This document shows positions 59,493-64,000 of a stretch of 64,000 bases of DNA, piece after piece; positions within the stretch are counted from its first letter, which is position 1; the number at the start of each line of letters is the position of its first letter. The translations under genes were made by a program, and so were the position numbers. Below the pieces are notes generated by a model that was not told the DNA's origin, made no database searches, and saw nothing but the letters and a program-made list of their open reading frames with translations. This stretch comes from Dromiciops gliroides (taxonomy: Eukaryota > Chordata > Mammalia > Microbiotheria > Microbiotheriidae): positions 172,888,403 through 172,952,402 of the forward strand of contig NC_057866.1 in NCBI RefSeq assembly GCF_019393635.1, given 5' to 3'.

Positions 59493-59609
59493 TTATCCTT
59501 CCGTGTTCCCTTTGCACACACAGTCACACTCTTCATGGTGTTCCAGAAGCACATCTGTCAGTGATTTATGCAGTCCCCTTACACCAATCCTTGGCTTCAG
59601 CTGCAGTAC
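59493..59609 (-). CDS. PDGFC: PDGFC last coding exon with stop codon
   Basis: The acceptor (TCTTCTTTCAG on the minus strand) opens directly into GTA CTG CAG. This gives V-L-Q-L and continues the KYHE of the previous exon in phase 0. The exon encodes 38 residues and a TAA stop. Key features are GVRGLHKSLTDV, then EHHEECDCVC, the last cysteines of the cystine knot, and a short polar tail ending NTEG. As I remember human PDGFC, the tail there ends STGG and the exon has the same length, so the differences here look like ordinary marsupial divergence with no frameshift. A longer ATG-initiated minus-strand frame crosses this exon but is out of register; the splice phase and cysteine pattern decide the frame. 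Confidence 0.95.
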   Translation of the reverse strand, partial: VLQLKPRIGVRGLHKSLTDVLLEHHEECDCVCKGNTEG

Positions 59610-59689
59610 CTGAAAGAAGACAATTTAAGTTAAACTTTAAACCACCAAGCATAATAGCTATGATCGGGATCAAGCTTCATTTATTCGAC

Positions 59690-59760
59690 AAATATCAATC
59701 AATAAATATTTATTATGTATCTACTATGTTTCAGGCACTGTGTTATTATTAACTTTTTTT
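59690..59760 (+). mobile_element. Old dispersed repeat unit
   Basis: AATAAATATTTATTATGTAT, CTACTATGTTTCAGGCACTG, then a G-run. Confidence 0.5.
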
Positions 59761-60139
59761 GGTGGGGGGGGGGTTAATATCAAGCCTTCTACAAATCTCA
59801 CCAAAATATGCAGAACAGATAGCTTCAAGAAGAGCTAGCTTCATTGCAGCTATATATGATTTTGAAAGGGCAAGTATGTAATCTGATTTACAGTAGAAAA
59901 TTGGAACAAAAATTCACTGACAATGACTGTTTGATATTAACACTATCTTTATCAGAAAATAAAAGTAAGATGGACTTTTAGTCACTTCATGTATATGTAT
60001 GGGGATGTTATTATAATCAATTATGGGGAAATAAAGAGTTTGAGGTTTAATTTCTTCACCATAATAGTAAGAACAATAAAAATGGGCCAGTCATTTTAGG
60101 GGAAATAACAAAAGCAATACTTTAACCTAGTGCTTCCAA

Positions 60140-60640
60140 TCCATTCATTTTAAACATTTTAGGATATCAACTGAATTAGCAGGAAGCACATCTTGTTCAT
60201 GTTCTGGACAGAATCTCACATGCTGGGATAACTCCATAAATGTGAAATGGCAAGATTGTTTCACTGTTCCCCTGGGTGTCCAAATCTTAGAACTGTACAC
60301 AGCAGCTTCCAAAAGCTACTGTTTCTGGAAACTTGTACAACCACAGGAGTGCACATGCTTCATCTTGTGACACTTTGCATTTGAGGACTAAATCAGACAA
60401 ATTCTGAGTAAGAGAGCTTCATGAAGAGCCTGTGTCCAGTTTACGGCCTGGAGCAAAGCCAGCCCGAGTTTGAGGTTTTGAAATGGACAAACAGACACTA
60501 TTTCTCACTTCCAGTTTCCAACCAGCGCCAGAAGTGGAAATGCTCATAAAGCTAAGCAAGTCCCAACTTCAATGAGAACTTCTTTTTGCATTCCAGAATT
60601 TCTTATATTGGCTCTTAAAGTAAAATTCAAGTTGTAAGTA
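60140..60640. promoter_or_regulatory. Repeat-free block in PDGFC intron, candidate conserved non-coding element
   Basis: About 500 bp with balanced composition and no recognisable SINE, LINE or microsatellite, lying 0.5-1 kb upstream of the last exon. It includes a dyad-like TTTCC...GGAAA pair near 60508-60540. Regulatory function is inferred only from the lack of decay and of repeats. Confidence 0.25.
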
Positions 60641-61130
60641 ATAAGCACCTCCAGATACTAATAATTTGTGTAAACAGACTAAAACCAACCCTACTCATAA
60701 CCTAGAATTTATTGAGTAGCTTTCATTTTGACCATGAAATTGAACCATCTTTTAAATGACTGCTAGAGGTTAATGCATCATACTTCAGTTCAATTATAAA
60801 AGAAGTATTCTATAGTGGTAAGAATAGTGGAATAGATATTCAGACACCAGAGCTGTTATCTAGTCTTGATATAATACCCCTAGTAGGCCTAAAATTCCTC
60901 TAATTTGATCTTTTGAAGCTCAAGCTATCTTATAGCTGATACAAAACAAACTCCTCAACCACCTGAAGGACAACTTCAAGGAGGTGTAAGATCAGTGTGG
61001 TTTTTAGTCTATCCCTCCCTACTCCAAGGGCCGAAAGTACCAACTCTACCTTATCTATTAACAAAAGATGGATACCTCCCCAAAACTCCTGGCTGGTTTA
61101 CTCTATAACCTTCAACCATCTCTGTACTTT

Positions 61131-61283
61131 TTTTTTTTTTTTTGCTGAGGCAATTGGGGTTAAGTGACTTGCCCAAGGTCACACAGCTAGTAAGTGTTAA
61201 GTGTGTCTGAGGCCGGATTTGAACTCAGGTACTCCTGACTCCAGGGCCGGTGCTCTATCCACTGCACCACCTAGCTGCCCCAT
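61131..61283 (-). mobile_element. tRNA-derived marsupial SINE (WSINE1-like)
   Basis: Full-length copy in reverse: T-run, then CAATTGGGGTTAAGTGACTTG, ending CCACCTAGCTGCCCC. It is flanked by the identical 14-bp target duplication CATCTCTGTACTTT (61117-61130 and 61284-61297), so the insertion is fairly recent. It sits inside the last PDGFC intron. Confidence 0.93.
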
Positions 61284-61309
61284 CATCTCTGTACTTTCAA
61301 AGGGTCACA

Positions 61310-61440
61310 GAGATATAGAATCACACGTGTAAAAGTGGAGATGGCTCAGAAATCATCTAGTCTAACCTCTTTCTGAGGACATAGGGTAAAAAGTAACAGA
61401 GATGAGATTAGAAACCAGGTCCTTTGACTCTGGAGTTAGA
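61310..61440 (-). mobile_element. MIR fragment
   Basis: Reverse MIR-like core: AGAAATCATCTAGTCTAACC, then GATGAGATTAGAAACCAGGTCC. Diverged. Confidence 0.55.
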
Positions 61441-61870
61441 CCTCCTTCCACTTTATCATAACTCCTTTCCAAATGCCTGCAGATCTCCACCTTCCAAAGC
61501 AAAAACCATTCTGGGTGAAAGGGGTCTTCTTCCCCATACTCTTTTCAATCATCTCAGTCCTACCCATCCAGAGTCCCTACATCCTTCTGCCATTCCCCTT
61601 CCATTGCATCCTTCTCTCTCATCAAAGAACAATCTTGATCCTTTACTTCTACATCCCTACAACTTCCTTGCACTAAAGGAAATATGGTTCTCTTTTGAGA
61701 ACTCAACATTCTTCACCACTTTTTCCAGTTCTGGCTACTTCTTTTTTCAGGTCACTCAACTCACAAGGCTGGGAAAAAGTATCATGTATCTTTTGGTTTC
61801 TGATGAAACTTTTAAACACTTGGGTGAAGTGATTTCTCCCTCTTCAAATTCTCCTAGAACATTTTAAACA
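61424..61870 (+). mobile_element. L2/CR1-type LINE relic with endonuclease-like reading frame
   Basis: A 147-codon frame is open on the plus strand. Within it, LALKEIWFS followed by ENSTFF and SSGYFF resembles the CR1/L2 endonuclease segment LALTETWLSPEDS...GGY. No other catalytic motif is intact and the flanks do not continue the domain. It is a fossil in an intron, not a gene or PDGFC exon. Confidence 0.5.
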
Positions 61871-62089
61871 ATCTTACATTTTCCTCATCACATTCTTTCT
61901 AAACTATGTCCTACTTATTTGTGTATTTCCATATGCCTTGTGTTAGACTGTAGGGTTCTCAAAGGCGGGGAAAAAAAGTCATTTTCATTACCAATGCCTA
62001 ACTTGTATAGTGACTAACCAATATTTATTTAATTAAATAGCATTAGGATTAAATAATATAACTCAGATGCATGTATATTAAAAAGGGAA

Positions 62090-62340
62090 GCATTTTTATA
62101 GTGTGTAATATATGCCAGGCATGATTCTAATTTATAAATATTATCTCATTTGATCCTTACAGGAACTCTGTAAGGTATGTGCTATTATTATCCCCATTTT
62201 ATGGTTGAGTAAACCAAGGCAGACAGAGGTTAAATGATTTGCCCAGGGTGACATAGCTAGTAAGTGTCTGAGGTTGGATTTGAACTTGGGTCTTCCTGAC
62301 TTCAAGCCCAGTGCTTTATTTATTATGCCACTCACTTGCC
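62090..62340 (-). mobile_element. MIR/THER-type SINE, reverse
   Basis: Contains TATCTCATTTGATCCTTACA, CCCCATTTTATGG, GATTTGCCCAGGGTGACATA and a degraded 5' head. Typical old core-SINE. Confidence 0.7.
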
Positions 62341-62569
62341 TTACTGTGCAAAGTGAACTTTAAATGCATAGAAAAGATCAAACAAAAGGAGACATTTATG
62401 TTGTTATGTTAAAAAGTCAAACTTAAATGTTAAATATTGGTGTATCTCATCCTTTTACTATGTGGTAGGATCCTTGACACCAAGGAGTGTAATATTTTCC
62501 CCAATTTTGAAATTGCTAAACTCAGCACTGTGCTTTATACATAGTAAGTGCTTAATATATTTAACTGAA

Positions 62570-62830
62570 TAAATAATACCTAGCATTATATAGCTCTTTA
62601 ATATTTACAAAGTGCTTTACATTTGTTTATTTGATCCTCAAAACAACCTTACAAGGTAAATGCTATCTCCATTTTTATGTATGAGGAAACTGAGGCAAGC
62701 AGAGGTTAAGTGCTTTGCTCAAGTGAACATCCCTACTAAGTGTCTGAGGAAGAATTTGTACTCTGTTCTTCTGGAATTTGAATCCAACACTTGATCTACT
62801 ATATACCCTAATTGCCTAAATAAATGAAAT
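62570..62830 (-). mobile_element. MIR/THER-type SINE, reverse
   Basis: Contains GTGCTTTACATTTG, TTTGATCCTCAAAACAACC and GAGGAAACTGAGGCA, the order of a reverse MIR-like element; the 5' end is decayed. Confidence 0.7.
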
Positions 62831-63109
62831 CTCCTATTATTGAGATTAAGCAATAGGTAAGAATAGGGTTAAATATTGCTTAAAAACTAGAAAGTTCTAT
62901 GAGAGTAGAGATTAAGTTGCATTCTGCTAGGAAGAAATCCGAAAAAGCAAGGATGGAAGGATGAAGGAGAGGATTTTTGTTAGGATAAAGGCAGAGTGGA
63001 CCAGAGGACTCTAACTACTACATGGCCTGTACATTGTCAAAGATTTCCTAATAAAAAACAATGAAAGGTCATGGGTAATATGGCAAACTCCCACTAGTGA
63101 GAAATCAAC

Positions 63110-63260
63110 TACAAGTCTAATTCTCAGTTTCCTTATTTGTAAAACAGTGATAATAAAAGCATCTATCATCTAGGTTGTTATGATGATAAAAAGGTATTAA
63201 TATCAAAGAACTTACCACAGTACTTATCACAAAGTAAGTGCTATATAAAGGTTAACTAGT
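63110..63260 (+). mobile_element. MIR 3' half
   Basis: Contains CAGTTTCCTTATTTGTAAAA and GTAAGTGCTATATAAAGG in MIR order on the plus strand. Confidence 0.6.
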
Positions 63261-63264
63261 CATA

Positions 63265-63308
63265 GTGGTGGTACTGGTAGTGGCAGTAGTAGTAGTAGTA
63301 GTAGTAAT
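63265..63308. repeat. AGT/GGT-rich trinucleotide microsatellite
   Basis: GTGGTGGTACTGGTAGTGG grading into (AGT)n. Intronic in PDGFC. Confidence 0.85.
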
Positions 63309-63817
63309 GCTGGAACCAACTGCCATATTTTTTCATAACTATATATTCAAATACTAAAAATTCAAATACATGGGGTGACTCCATGGAATGCATTTTTCAC
63401 ATTAAGATACAACTCTTTTCTTTTCTCCATGTGCTACCAAGTTTGAAAGACACTTTCAAGAACATTAATAAAATAATTTTCACTGGAGGGTTGGAGGTAT
63501 GGGGAATCTCACTGATTTTCCAAAATGTACTTTAATATTAGGGAGTGGAAGATTGTGGAGTCACTAGGGGACTTTAATAAAACACATACCTGTACATACA
63601 GAAACAAAAAATAAACTTTCCTGATTTTAAAAGACTGAAAGAAACTAATGCTTCCTTGCATTTTCATTTTAATCCTGTTTCTTCTTCCCAAAATAAAACT
63701 CATAGAATTAATTTTAGAATACAATAGTTACCCTAATTTGTTTTCTAATTTGTTATTGTTTTCTTTAACTCACAAAATACTTCCAAAGATAAGTTGAAAA
63801 GACAGCTGTGAACCCAC

Positions 63818-64000
63818 CTCATGGTATTTTTTAGTGACTTTGCTTGGGATACACTGACATTCATTACAATTGTGTTGACAGCAGGCACAATTTCCACCAC
63901 AGCGTTTTACCAAGAGACAGCCAGGCCAGAAAATGGTATCGGTTCTCTTGAGTTCCTCCCTTAGGGACACTGAGAAGTTTCGAGGAGTGCAGCTGTACAG
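63818..64000 (-). CDS. PDGFC: PDGFC penultimate coding exon (5' part off the window): growth-factor domain
   Basis: Platelet-derived growth factor C is a secreted ligand with a CUB domain followed by a PDGF/VEGF cystine-knot domain. It is released as a latent dimer, activated by proteolysis, and signals mainly through PDGFR-alpha. The minus strand is open in one frame for 61 codons from the window edge. It carries the hallmark FWPGCLLVKRCGGNCACC, in which NCA is the extra-residue insertion that separates PDGF-C/D from PDGF-A/B, followed by CNECQC and SKVTKKYHE. Nine cysteines are visible, the first in the CTPRNFS stretch. The exon ends ...CATGAG before the donor GTGGGT, so the intron is phase 0. 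If the protein has the usual ~345 residues, this is about residues 247-307. The upstream acceptor and the CUB exons lie beyond position 64000. The identification is very secure; PDGFD is excluded by the residues around the cysteines. Confidence 0.96.

Larger units (their letters stand above)
59610..63817 (-). other. PDGFC: PDGFC last intron (phase 0, ~4.2 kb)
   Basis: The intron is bounded by donor GTGGGTTCAC (minus strand, reading down from 63817) and acceptor TTCTTTCAG (ending at 59610). It contains one young SINE (61131-61283), a MIR fragment, an L2/CR1-like endonuclease relic (61424-61870), three further old SINE fragments (62090-62340, 62570-62830, 63110-63260), an AGT-rich microsatellite (63265-63308), and a repeat-poor stretch at 60140-60640 that may be regulatory. 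No extra exon was recognised. Confidence 0.9.

Noticed and set aside
59228..59554. 108-codon minus-strand ATG frame overlapping the last PDGFC exon
   Set aside because: It is out of register with the spliced PDGFC frame; the acceptor phase and the CDCVC cysteines show the true frame ends at 59493.
1..64000. CRISPR array, operon, integron, phage or bacterial defence system
   Set aside because: No regularly spaced repeats, no compact gene clusters and no ribosome-binding sites; the whole window is mammalian repeat-rich DNA.

Overview
This is nuclear DNA from a marsupial mammal. Three things point there. At least seventeen dispersed copies of a tRNA-derived SINE are present, with a Pol III A box near GTGGCACAGTGG and a B box near GAGTTCAAATCC; this family is typical of marsupials and probably of the Australian lineage (the WSINE1-like name is from memory). 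Several L1 3' ends carry the marsupial-type 3'UTR. Old MIR, L2 and L3/CR1 fragments fill much of the rest. Composition is AT-rich, intron- or desert-like and full of microsatellites. There is no sign of bacterial, plasmid or phage organisation.

The only host gene that can be supported is PDGFC (platelet-derived growth factor C), on the minus strand at the right edge. Its penultimate coding exon runs off the window (63818-64000). Its last coding exon is 59493-59609, separated by a 4.2 kb phase-0 intron with good GT/AG sites. Together they encode the C-terminal 99 residues, which form most of the cystine-knot growth-factor domain. A 3'UTR of about 1.3 kb probably follows, down to roughly 58.2 kb.

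From position 1 to about 58.2 kb lies intergenic sequence downstream of PDGFC. In placental mammals this side of the gene is a large gene-poor interval, which fits. The layout is: 1-9 kb SINEs, old L1 and L2, an inverted duplication near 6 kb, and probable LTR sequence at 7.7-8.3 kb; 9-19 kb MIR, L2 and L3 relics with a ~1.1 kb LTR-like unit nested in L2; 20-20.7 kb an LTR; 22.4-23.7 kb a young L1 3' end with an apparent 3' transduction; 26.7-27.5 kb a second young L1 end; 30.5-31.7 kb an L2 split by two SINEs; 37.9-38.4 kb a relic reverse-transcriptase domain unlike L1; 39.5-40 kb a relative of the 20 kb LTR in opposite orientation; 46.6-47.1 kb a CpG-containing solo LTR; 50-57 kb L2-rich sequence and long microsatellites.

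No novel multi-gene system is visible. The most interesting items are the non-L1 reverse-transcriptase relic, the L1 3' transduction, the inverted duplication later split by a SINE, and several repeat-free stretches that could be conserved regulatory DNA around PDGFC. Repeat family names and LTR edges were judged by eye; RepeatMasker was not run.
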